Below, in pieces: positions 12,017 to 21,109 of a DNA stretch of 64,000 nucleotides (positions within the stretch are counted from its first letter, which is position 1; the number at the start of each line of letters is the position of its first letter). Under the pieces are notes generated by a model. The model did no database searches and was not told the DNA's origin. It saw only the letters and a list, made by a program, of their open reading frames with translations. Where the stretch lies: NCBI GenBank assembly GCA_021464415.1, contig CM038469.1, forward strand, positions 31,130,087 through 31,194,086. Direction: 5' to 3'. This DNA is from Lonicera japonica. Lineage: Eukaryota; Streptophyta; Magnoliopsida; Dipsacales; Caprifoliaceae. The translations under genes were made by a program, and so were the position numbers.

Positions 12017-13354
12017 TTACTCCACTGGATTTTTTCCCTTGTCTTGTTTGGCAGGTGGAGTAGTTGAGTCTTCATACAGACTGGCGAGCCATCTACCCAT
12101 ATGTGTAGTCATATCCTCATTTGGCTCCGCAAAATCCTCGTCATCAATATTAACCAATTGGGCTGATTCAGATTTTATTTCAGATTTTGAATCTTGAGAA
12201 ATAGACATAAAGTCTTCATCCATATCTAACTGACAGGCCAGATTTTGGAGAATTTTAGCTTTAAGCTCCTTGATCGGGGTATTTGGGAATTTCTCTTTAA
12301 GAGAGGCCAAAGAAGGAGTTTTAAACTCTGATTTTTCAATAACTTGCTTCTTTAAGAACGCATCATCCTCAGCTGATTTTGTATTAATTTCGAGAAACTC
12401 AAATAAATCTTTTTTAATTTGAACTATTAGTTCAGTGGTATCAAATTTAGGCCACCATTTATAATAGTAGTCACGTACTAACAAAAATAACCCATTACTC
12501 CTGGTAGTCGTATTATAGTTCCATTGAAATATCCAGGGAGTATGATATTTTGTAAGAAAATGCAATAATGCAAAATTAGTAATAGGGTGTTGCTCCTTAA
12601 TAAGGAGTCTGGGATGATTTTTGCTATAAGCAACAAATAATTCATATAAATTATTCGGGAGAATATCCTCTTCGGGACCATTTAAAATAAACCATTGGAA
12701 AAACCAGTGGGGAAGAGATTCTAAATAAGAATCGTCGCTTTTAATCTTATCAATACGGAAAAACCAGGTGTGGGAATTGTACTGGTTTTGATATAAAAAG
12801 GCCTTTTTCCAGGCATCAATATAATCCCAATAACTATAATAACGGGGAGCATTTTTATCGTCTGAATAACGAGTCTGTAATGCTTGTTCTTTATTCGGAT
12901 TTAATCCCCATTCTTCAATACTAATTACGCCTTTAATAAAAGCTTTACTGAACGCAATTTCTGGGTTAAATGAACCCACATTCCTGTTCATATGCGTAAA
13001 TACTACGCTCTCCGTATCTTTAAGAATGGCCTCATAATATTCTCTAGTTTTTCCGCTAACAAGTGGAAAATCCATATTGTTCTCGAAATATCTTTGGGCA
13101 ATAGTCCCTGGGTTCATTGCAAATCTTTGATCCCCCTTTTGTAAATACAAAACAAAATCCTGTTGTGGCTTTTTTAAAGCCACCTGAACTTCCTCTTTAA
13201 GAGCCTCTTTAAAAGTCCCTGGCGATTTAACCTGAGAAGAGGACGCTTGGGATTTAATCCCAGAAGTACCAATATTTCTTGCAGGAGACCGTTGAGGTCC
13301 TCCTCTACCTCTGTTTCCTCTATAAGAGGAAGAGGAACCTGTTGGCCTGCTCAT
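12017..13354 (-). CDS. viral ORF2, intact 445-aa protein of unknown function
   Basis: This is the last ORF of the viral unit, 445 codons without a break. It starts at an ATG that overlaps the stop of the RNase H frame (ATGA at 13354-13351), an arrangement typical of termination-reinitiation. The N-terminus (about residues 1-45) is Arg/Gly/Ser-rich and could bind nucleic acid. The middle (about residues 150-330) is aromatic-rich with many Trp and Tyr, including a PHWFFQWF segment. The C-terminal 60 residues are acidic. I see no catalytic motif, signal peptide or membrane span. Florendoviruses are known to carry a second ORF of unknown role; assigning this as its equivalent is inference. It is striking that this ORF is intact while the polyprotein is broken. 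Virion association, RNA binding or silencing suppression are only possibilities. Confidence 0.75.
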   Translation of the reverse strand: MSRPTGSSSSYRGNRGRGGPQRSPARNIGTSGIKSQASSSQVKSPGTFKEALKEEVQVALKKPQQDFVLYLQKGDQRFAMNPGTIAQRYFENNMDFPLVSGKTREYYEAILKDTESVVFTHMNRNVGSFNPEIAFSKAFIKGVISIEEWGLNPNKEQALQTRYSDDKNAPRYYSYWDYIDAWKKAFLYQNQYNSHTWFFRIDKIKSDDSYLESLPHWFFQWFILNGPEEDILPNNLYELFVAYSKNHPRLLIKEQHPITNFALLHFLTKYHTPWIFQWNYNTTTRSNGLFLLVRDYYYKWWPKFDTTELIVQIKKDLFEFLEINTKSAEDDAFLKKQVIEKSEFKTPSLASLKEKFPNTPIKELKAKILQNLACQLDMDEDFMSISQDSKSEIKSESAQLVNIDDEDFAEPNEDMTTHMGRWLASLYEDSTTPPAKQDKGKNPVE

Positions 13355-13902
13355 GAGGCCTTTCCCTGCAAAAATTCCCTAGTTAAGAAATCAGGAAGAG
13401 AATTTGATTCTCCTTTTATAAATTCTATTTTAAAATCAAATACTGATAAAATTGCTTGCCATCTAGCAAATATTTGTTTGGAAGCAATATTTTTTACATC
13501 TTTTTCAAGCACATCTTTCGCTGCCTGACAATCAATACGTAAAAGAAATTCTTGATTCAATAAATCTTCTTGGAAATCAGAAATACATTCAACAACAGAT
13601 AATATTTCTTTTTTAATAGTAGAATAGTTTTTCTGAGCATTATTCCATTTGCCAGAAGTGAATCTAGATAATATTTCTTTATCAGAATCTTTAAACTTTT
13701 GTTTAAGAATTCCTCCATAGCCAATATCTGAGGCATCTGTTTCAACAATTTTAAATGAGTAAGGTGAAACTAATGCCAAACAAGGAAGTTGTTTAACTTT
13801 AGATTTAATAATTTTTACAGCAATAGTGTGTCTTTCAGACCATGGGAGAGGATTTTTTCTCAGCCTTTCATATAGAGGAATACAATCGGTAGCTAAATTT
13901 TT
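13351..13902 (-). pseudogene. viral RNase H domain, cut off by an in-frame stop
   Basis: The frame is the same as the protease-RT frame, but a TAA at 13905-13903 separates them. The first ATG after that stop is at 13779, giving a 142-aa ORF. The segment before it (13902-13780) is open and still reads as the RT-RNase H connection. Within the ORF, the TDAS block near the start (first catalytic Asp), the KKEIL segment (catalytic Glu) and RIDCQAA (second Asp) identify a type I RNase H, which removes RNA from the RNA-DNA hybrid in reverse transcription. The ORF ends at the ATGA overlap with ORF2. Without read-through, this domain would not be made as part of the polyprotein. Confidence 0.8.
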
Positions 13903-15393
13903 TTAATAGTCACGAATATAATTTAGAGATCCTAAGAATCTTTGTAATTGAGTTTTATCACGAATTTCATCAGGAAATTTTTCAGCAAACTCAATGGCCC
14001 TATTAATAGGAATAATATTTCCCTTAGTAATTTCATGTCCTAAAAATCTTATTTTAGTTTGAAAAATACTCATCTTTTTAGCCGACACAACCAAACCGGC
14101 ATTCTTTATAATTTTAATAAAAATTTGTATATGTTTAATATGCTGATCAATGCTATTAGAAAAAATGAGAATATCATCAATGTAAACAATAGAAAAAGTG
14201 CTATAAGGAGTAAAAATGTCATTCATAATATTCTGAAATTCTGAGGGGGCATTTTTAAGCCCAAATGGCATAACATTCCATTCAAAATGTCCAAACGGGA
14301 CAGTGAAAGCAGTTTTATACCTGTCAGCTTCAGCAATTTGAATTTGCCAATATCCAGATTTTAAATCAAATTTGGAGAAAATAGTAGCAGCCTGTAAACG
14401 GGCTAATAAATCTTTCTTATTAGGGAGAGGATATCTAATCCATTTCAAAACTTTGTTTAAAGGTTTATAGTTAATAACTAATCTAGGGGCACCACGCTCA
14501 ATCTCAAATGCCTTGTTAACATAAAAGGCAGTACAGCTCCAAGGAGAATAACTTTTCCTAATAAGGTTTTTCTCTATAAGAGAAGAAATCTCACCTTTAC
14601 AGTGCTCTAAGAGAATAGAATTCATTTGGGCAGGTCTAGCTTTAGTAGATATATTTTTCTCATCAAAATTATCTTCATAAGGAAGAGGAACAATATGTTT
14701 CTTTCTATTCCAGAAAGCGGTAGGGATATCACTACAGACTTCTCTAATAATTTGTTCTTGTAGTTTCTTAATAGTCACTTTATTTTTATCGATTTGAAGA
14801 TTAATGTTCATAATTTTTAAATCTTCATGCAAAAATTCAATTTGTTTTTCTTTAAAGACAAGTTTATCCTTAACCTCATTAACTTCCTTAATACGAGGTT
14901 TAGTAATAAATTTAAATATCACATCTCTATTATCAAATTGAGTAACTAGACCCCTTTCATCTTTGGTAAACGGCTCTATAAGTTTTATAAAAGGAGTACC
15001 TAATATAATACGCTGAGATAAATTTTTAATTAAAATAAAAGTGCTTTTTATGCACATGCCATCATTACAAACATAAGCATTGGATAATTTAAAATTAATT
15101 TTGAGCTTATTGCCTCCCGCACTAGTCATAGATTCAGAAGTTTTTTCAAAATACTTAGTTGGGACTAATCCTTCCCTAATACAATTCATATCAGCTCCTG
15201 TATCAAGAAGAGCTATATCTTTAAGAATAAAATTTTTATCAACAACAATAGTAATGTTTATGTACCATTTTTGAACTATAACTTGGTCTATAAGGTTAAG
15301 AAAATTGTCACTAGTATTAGGGATATTAATTTGAGAAGTACTCTCAGTTAGTAAGTAGTAGTAGAAGATTTTTCCAAAATAGAGAGACGGAAT
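13903..15393 (-). pseudogene. viral aspartic protease and reverse transcriptase
   Basis: The frame is open from 15393 to the TAA at 13905-13903. The protease active site DTGAD is encoded at 15204-15190, just upstream of the first in-frame ATG (15189). Translation from that ATG would therefore lack the catalytic triad, and a start further upstream must be assumed. The RT follows, with LVINYKPLN, the FDLKSGYWQIQI block, PFGLKNAPSEFQ and the catalytic YIDD at about residue 336 counted from the ATG. It ends in the thumb/connection region. Relative to the movement-coat ORF the frame is shifted by -1, with about 45 nt of overlap. In relatives the two are normally one polyprotein, so an indel in this copy is likely. 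Confidence 0.85.
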
Positions 15394-18300
15394 TTAATAT
15401 CTCTAACCTCAGTTTTAAGGCTATTAATTTCTGTTTTTAAATCCGAAATAGTAACCTCTTTCTCCGGAGTTTTATAAAAACTTTCAAGGATATTATGTAA
15501 AGAATATGGTTCTGTACTAGGTAATATACTTTTTTCCGTTTTAAACGTAGTTAGATATTGTTCTATAAGTTTACGTTTAACGTTGGTGTCATCAACTTGA
15601 TCTATAAGATCTAAAATAGACTGTTCTTCTTTAGTCAAAACATTAATACTAAGACCATTAGTTTCTAATATCGCCTTATAATAGTCAGTCTGTGATTTGC
15701 AATTACAATCAGAATCAGACTCCGAATTATTAGAAGAGGCACCAGAAGGGGACTCAGATTTAATGTTGTTTACCTCTTCTTCTTCGTTTTCTTCCTCATC
15801 ATCACTAGGGTTTAATAAAACCGCCATAAGTTGCCTTTTAAGGCCTTCATCAGCTATTTCATTAAGCTTTTGCTTAGTCCAACACTTATTAGCATAATGG
15901 CCCGCTTTGCCACATTTCCTACAAATAACTTGACTCATATTGGGCCTTTTATTTGGCCCAGACTTCCTATGAGGAGTCTTAGAGGTGGAAGGTTGAGGAG
16001 CTTTTTTATGAGATTTTTTACGCCTTTTATGGTGTTTTCTAGTTCTATTAGAACTATCAGTAGTTTTCTTAATCCTAGAATAAGGAATACTCATATCATA
16101 AGCAAACTGATCACAAAATTCTCCTATTTCTTTACGACCAGTTAAATTCTGAGCTTTAAGTTGAGCTTTGAGCTTAATATCATTACATAGGGATAAACCT
16201 TCAGCAATACATTCACTAATGAGATAACCATAAGTATAATCCTTATAAGGAATGGAAGTACCACCATGTTTTTTACTAATACGGTCTTTAACCTTTTGGG
16301 CAAATAGAGTAGGAAGACCTGCTATAAATTTTTCTTTCCAAAAATCTGCATTAGCGTCTTCTCTTGTCATAACTTTGGAGAGAAATACATCCTTATACCA
16401 TCTAAAATGGGTCAAAGTGGGACACTTCAAATTTATTAATAAATCCTTACTCCTATCTAATATAGTAGGATGAGGGCCTATAAAATGTTGTACAATAGCA
16501 GTGAGGAGAGAATAAACAGCATTCTCTTCAGCTTTAGGTTGGACCTGAGTAATATCCTGTCCTTGCTCATTTTTAATAGTAACATTAATATTAACTATTT
16601 TTACAGAGTTTTTAATCTCAGTCCTCTGACTATCAGTCAGAACGTTATCCCACCAGCCTCGCAATTGGCCGGAAAAACCTGCAATCATAAATTCAGCAAC
16701 ACTTTTGTCGCTGCTACCACTAGCTTTACAAGCAGTACCATACATAGTCATACGGTATAATTGAGTTAATATTTGATATTCGGACATACCGTCAATATAC
16801 CATTCATAAATTGTTTTAGCACTAAAATTAACTGTAGGATTAAAAATAGCTTCTTCCTCAAATAACATATCTTGGGGGGTAGGACGCTGGTAATAAGTCC
16901 TAGTAGGAGCCATTTGGGTAGTCACATGGGTTTTACCAAACGTTATTTTATTTAGATCTCCTTCCATAGCTAATAACTCATTTTTAAATTGAGTAATATC
17001 AGAAAATTCAGTCTCATAATCGGAGACATCCTCAGTTTGAGTAATAGGGAGTATCTGTTTTCCATTAAATAAACGGAGTTTTTCTAATTTTTCAGTAAGA
17101 GCTTCAACTATCTCTTTGTTTTTATCATTATGTTTAAATTTCTCAGTAATTTCTATAACAGGTTTAATATAAGAGGTTTCAACCTTAGGTTTTTCTATAA
17201 TAGGAGTAGGTCGCTTTTCTTCGATAGCTTGAACCTTTTCTAATGTTTCCTCAATACGAGTTAATTGACTCGCTATAGTTTGTATATGCAAGTTGGTGTA
17301 ATTATTTTGCTTAATAACTTTATTAAGATCATCATGACCTATATGAGACGATGTTATCCTAATATTGGACGAAAAGGCATTAGTCTCTAAGGTCTGATTT
17401 TCTCCTACCTCTATTTTTAAAGCTTCAGTAGGAGGATAAAGGGACTGGACCATATTTCCAGAAACAATTTTCCAAGTTTTATAAAAACTATCTATAGTAC
17501 AAATGTTGGGGTAATCTCCCTCATAATTGCTATAAAACCAAGTAACAAAAGGAATAACTTCTTTGTTTTCATCAATATGTTCATAGAACTTTGCTTTAAA
17601 AAATAATTTCTGTTCTTCTGAAAATTCAGCAAAAAACCATTTTCTAAAGTCAGAATATTTTTCTTGCATAAACTCAGCATTACAATCAGTTCTCTTATAA
17701 GTAAATTCACTTTTAGTAATAGTCAAAATTTGTTTCATAGCAAAACCTAATTCCGAAATAGTATCAGGTTCATTTTTTGAAGGTTTAGAATAAACACCAT
17801 GAGGAATATTTTGCTGAGAATTAATAACTCCTTCAAATTGTAGCTCACCATCCTTGGTGCCAGAAACTCCTGCTTCTAAAGGATTTCTATAAATAGGAAT
17901 ACTAGAGCTAATAGTAGGGGCATGTGTATAAAACCTTTGGCTTTCTGAATGAGAGGCCGAAGATGGCCTTTTAGATGAGGTAGATAACCTAGCAGTTTTG
18001 TTATTATCAAATCTAACAATAACATCTCCATCATCAAATTGAAGAATTTCCTCAATTTTTTTATTTTCAACAGGGGTAGGTGGAGCAGCAGCCTCCAATA
18101 ACCATTGTTCAGGTAATTCAATTTCATTCCATTTAATGGTCCTAGGCACAGCTATATCAGATTTTAATAGATTAGTCTCAATAAGTGTCGTTTTACCCTT
18201 AGGATCATATCTTTTAGCATTAGGGCTAAGGGTATTCATAACCTTATAATGGACTCTATAAGTAACATTTAAAGGTTCACTACCTTCTTTCAAATCATAA

Positions 18301-18815
18301 CCATTCATTTGAATATTTAAAGTTAAAACATCTAATAAATTTTTATCAGATAAAGAGACAGAATAATCAGGGAAGCAGTTAAAATAAACTGGGCCATCAC
18401 ATAAACTAGTCTGAATTATTCCTAATAAGGAATCTTTAAATTTATTATGTCTACAATCACGTAAAGCAATTAATAAAGAGGTATTTAAACCCAGAGAAGT
18501 TAAAGGTTTAATAGCTACTTGTATTAAGCCAATATGCATATATTTATACTTATCTTTATAGCGTAAGATTTCATCTTCATGTAATAATTGCATATGATCC
18601 AGATTATTACCAACAGGAATGGTCTGTTCAATAGTTTTAATAGACATTGAAGAAATAAAATCAAACATTCCAGAATTATAAATTTTGTTTGGTTTAACCA
18701 TCGGTAAATGCCAGTTTAATAATTTATTTTCTATATTAGAAAATTCAACATCATCAGTGTTCTTTATAAAAGAACTGGGAACATATTTTGAACGAGAAAT
18801 AGATCTGCTCAACAT
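15348..18815 (-). CDS. viral movement protein and coat protein polyprotein part
   Basis: The ORF has 1155 codons and starts at the first ATG after a 113-nt leader. Residues about 1-250 look like the 30K-superfamily movement protein of caulimovirids, which enlarges plasmodesmata. A variable Ser- and Glu-rich linker follows. From about residue 640 to 960 lies the coat (Gag-like) region, and at about 964-977 a CCHC zinc knuckle, CRKCGKAGHYANKC, which binds the viral RNA. Basic residues (KKSHKKAPQPS region) precede the knuckle and an acidic tract DDEEENEEEE follows it. The C-terminus ends in a short coiled-coil-like segment. The ORF itself is unbroken, which suggests a fairly recent insertion, but it ends in a stop that puts the protease in another frame. 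Confidence 0.85.
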   Translation of the reverse strand: MLSRSISRSKYVPSSFIKNTDDVEFSNIENKLLNWHLPMVKPNKIYNSGMFDFISSMSIKTIEQTIPVGNNLDHMQLLHEDEILRYKDKYKYMHIGLIQVAIKPLTSLGLNTSLLIALRDCRHNKFKDSLLGIIQTSLCDGPVYFNCFPDYSVSLSDKNLLDVLTLNIQMNGYDLKEGSEPLNVTYRVHYKVMNTLSPNAKRYDPKGKTTLIETNLLKSDIAVPRTIKWNEIELPEQWLLEAAAPPTPVENKKIEEILQFDDGDVIVRFDNNKTARLSTSSKRPSSASHSESQRFYTHAPTISSSIPIYRNPLEAGVSGTKDGELQFEGVINSQQNIPHGVYSKPSKNEPDTISELGFAMKQILTITKSEFTYKRTDCNAEFMQEKYSDFRKWFFAEFSEEQKLFFKAKFYEHIDENKEVIPFVTWFYSNYEGDYPNICTIDSFYKTWKIVSGNMVQSLYPPTEALKIEVGENQTLETNAFSSNIRITSSHIGHDDLNKVIKQNNYTNLHIQTIASQLTRIEETLEKVQAIEEKRPTPIIEKPKVETSYIKPVIEITEKFKHNDKNKEIVEALTEKLEKLRLFNGKQILPITQTEDVSDYETEFSDITQFKNELLAMEGDLNKITFGKTHVTTQMAPTRTYYQRPTPQDMLFEEEAIFNPTVNFSAKTIYEWYIDGMSEYQILTQLYRMTMYGTACKASGSSDKSVAEFMIAGFSGQLRGWWDNVLTDSQRTEIKNSVKIVNINVTIKNEQGQDITQVQPKAEENAVYSLLTAIVQHFIGPHPTILDRSKDLLINLKCPTLTHFRWYKDVFLSKVMTREDANADFWKEKFIAGLPTLFAQKVKDRISKKHGGTSIPYKDYTYGYLISECIAEGLSLCNDIKLKAQLKAQNLTGRKEIGEFCDQFAYDMSIPYSRIKKTTDSSNRTRKHHKRRKKSHKKAPQPSTSKTPHRKSGPNKRPNMSQVICRKCGKAGHYANKCWTKQKLNEIADEGLKRQLMAVLLNPSDDEEENEEEEVNNIKSESPSGASSNNSESDSDCNCKSQTDYYKAILETNGLSINVLTKEEQSILDLIDQVDDTNVKRKLIEQYLTTFKTEKSILPSTEPYSLHNILESFYKTPEKEVTISDLKTEINSLKTEVRDIKFRLSILEKSSTTTY

Positions 18816-18928
18816 ATCAAGAGAAAAATATAATACACAGAAACAATAAAATTAGCACGCCTGTCAACGATTTACACAAACACAAATACCCAATCAAGCA
18901 TTACCTTTGCTGTAAGGATTAGGGCTGC
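18816..18928 (-). other. viral leader fragment
   Basis: These 113 nt between the movement protein start and the 99-bp repeat are viral by position. With the roughly 40 nt beyond the primer-site-like sequence at the other end, they would form the leader of the circular genome. No convincing upstream ORF. Confidence 0.45.
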
Positions 18929-19027
18929 AATAATTTATACTTTTCCTTAATATTCATTGTAATGCGTGTTTTACTAATTTTAATCTTAAATGAAATTGTC
19001 TATCAAATTTTTCATAAATAGTTTTAG
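18929..19027. repeat. 99-bp direct repeat, right copy
   Basis: Matches 11514-11612 at every position I compared. To its right the host text (TTCTCCTATC...) differs from the viral text found right of the left copy. Confidence 0.8.
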
Positions 19028-19557
19028 TTCTCCTATCTCCATCCTAAGGTATCTCTAAGTATTTTTTTTATTTTATTTTGGTGTTTTTTATTTAATTTAA
19101 TATATATTATTGTAAATTTAATTTAGTGGTTCAATTTGATTTTAATTTGTTAGTTCCTTTTCATTATATCTAATATATCTTTTGACTTTCTACTTTATCA
19201 GTATGATGTTCGTTTATTCGAGTACTACTTCTTATTATTTTTTAATATAACAATATTTTTTATTTTATAGTACACATACAATACACGGGTGATATAACAA
19301 TATAATTAAAAAACATACTAGCAAAAGTTTGAAATTATTCAAAGCTACAGTTATATTTTGTTAAAACTAATTTCTGATTTCTGGTGCATGTTATAGTTGT
19401 GCTACACTATGACTTGGCAGTTGGCACAAGCTTCCCACGTTTCTTTTAATTAAGAGTCAAACTTACATCTTTTTAGACTAGACACGAAATAAATGTAATG
19501 TGTGTCCATTGTCCAATATTCTATATTTGATAGTTTCCAATAGTGCACGAAATTTAC
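19028..19557. other. AT-rich spacer, nothing recognised
   Basis: Host sequence right of the viral insert. No ORF, RNA or clear repeat boundary. Confidence 0.4.
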
Positions 19558-19858
19558 GCTTGAGGATCTATTTGATAATAAAATAAATAAATAAATAAAA
19601 TCACGTATTTTTATAAAAAGTTGAAAAATAAGTTAGGGATGTAGTGAGATTAACACTTGCTTTTTAACTTATTCCATGGAGAATTTTTCTTTGAGTGGTG
19701 TCGAAGAAAATTTTTTTACAAAATATAAAGAAAGATGGAGGACATATACTCATAAAAATAAATATGAGATGAAAAGTATTTCGTCACATCCTTAAACTTA
19801 TTTTTCATCTTCTCATTTAAATTAATTATTTTACATGTTATTATCAAATGGAGTTTAA
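19558..19858. mobile_element. Tourist-like MITE
   Basis: The end ATCTATTTGATAATAA pairs with TTATTATCAAATGGAG at the right, and inner text (AAATAAGTT, CATGGAGAA) resembles the MITE at 44744. Non-coding. A 3-bp duplication is not clear here. Confidence 0.45.
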
Positions 19859-20734
19859 GAATGTATAATACTAGTTAAGTGGTAAACTTTAGTGTGCCTA
19901 TAAAATCCTTAAGGATGTTCTAAGGGTGAGATTTAAAAATTTCCATGATTTCTTCATTTAAATTGTTTTTTTGAATTTATTTTACGAGATTTCTAAAATC
20001 TGTGAAAATTTGAAACTAGCTTGCAAAATGTGATATTTGAGAATCCCATAAATTTGGTGTAATTTGGAAAATCATACATATAATTAAAGAGTCTAACTTC
20101 AATAAAACTCTATACCTTCTCTCCCATCCAATTTCACTGATAAACATATTCACTCTAAATTCAATACACCAATAAATAAGAAACCGACTTAAACTGATCA
20201 ACTTCTACTATTTTTTGTGTTTAAAATTAAATTAACAAATCATGAAACGCTAAAAGAACGAGTAAATTGAAAATAATAAAATTTTAAAATCTTTTATAAT
20301 TTATCAATTCCCGTCATTTGTTAATCTTGTCAAAAAAATACAACCTAATTAAATTTGCTTTTCTTTTTTAAAGCATACAAACTATTTTAATAATTTAATA
20401 GACACACTAAATTTTCATTCTTAGGACCTCTTATCTTAAAATAGCAACCAAGAAAAGTAGGGCTCTTCTAAAATTTGTAACAAAGCTGAAAAGATTATTT
20501 TGTTTTATTTTTTTTTATATAAAAAGTTGGCCTAAGATTTGGGCCATGAGCAATAAAAGATGTTGAAAGGCCTCAGGGCTGGGCCTGCCAGCCTCTCACC
20601 ACCATTCACCCACATAGCTTGAGAAACCCAATTGCCACAAAGATTACAGCTTCATCATGAAAACCATTTTCTTAATAAAATTAAAAATGATTTTTTTTAA
20701 TACGAAACGATGATAAAATATGGTATTTTTTTGG
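19859..20734. other. AT-rich intergenic stretch
   Basis: No gene supported. The short ORFs at 20016 and 20644 (minus) are low-complexity frames. Confidence 0.35.
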
Positions 20735-20800
20735 AGGAGAGGGCTCGAATCTTGATGGTATATGTGATAACTCATAATCTTAACCACTAGACCAAATCTA
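20735..20800 (-). repeat. tRNA-derived SINE relic
   Basis: On the minus strand, TAGTGGTTAAGATTATGAG resembles RNA polymerase III box A and AAGATTCGAGCCC resembles box B, at tRNA-like spacing. The clover-leaf ends are lost, so this is a SINE head rather than a tRNA gene. Confidence 0.45.
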
Positions 20801-21008
20801 AATCTCAAAATATTGGTATTCAAAAACCTTTTAAGAGAAAAAGAAAAGTATTTTCTTTGTATTCGGAAGAAAAGAAAAGTGCTTTTTTTCGTGAAGAACA
20901 AAATATTTTTTCTTGTACATTTGGGATGCTATCATACCAGAGAACTGGAGATAGGAGGGGGTGATTTTTTTTGTCTCCATACTTTGTTTGTATCAAATAA
21001 TATACATA

Positions 21009-21019
21009 TGGTATCAAAG
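21009..21019 (+). promoter_or_regulatory. primer binding site of a decayed Copia element
   Basis: TGGTATCAAAG matches the 3' end complement of initiator tRNA-Met, the usual Copia primer. It lies about 100 bp upstream of the gag-like coding segment, so the 5' LTR would end just before it. Confidence 0.55.
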
Positions 21020-21109
21020 TCAGGTCTATCTTTTGGGATAATTGTGCGATAGTTAAGGATATCTACTGCTAATATATCGAAAAAGGTGATAAGGCGGCGG
21101 ATAAGCCAC

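Larger units (their letters stand above)
11613..18928 (-). mobile_element. endogenous caulimovirid, florendovirus-like, near full length
   Basis: About 7.3 kb on the minus strand carries, in order: leader, movement protein, coat protein with zinc knuckle, aspartic protease (DTGAD), reverse transcriptase (YIDD), RNase H, and a second ORF. A non-coding region with TATA box and AATAAA follows. There is no integrase and there are no long terminal repeats, which separates it from Ty3 elements. Gene order, the size and the second ORF after RNase H fit the florendovirus group of Caulimoviridae; Petuvirus-like relatives are the alternative. The copy is degenerate, with one frame change and one in-frame stop. 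Flanking 99-bp direct repeats mark the insertion edges. Confidence 0.85.

Noticed and set aside
11636..12197. Plus-strand ORFs of 81 and 102 codons
   Set aside because: They lie in the viral non-coding region and opposite viral ORF2; content is Lys-rich low complexity.
15370..15400. Programmed -1 frameshift site
   Set aside because: No heptamer of the X XXY YYZ form is in the right frame within the overlap; kept only as an open question.
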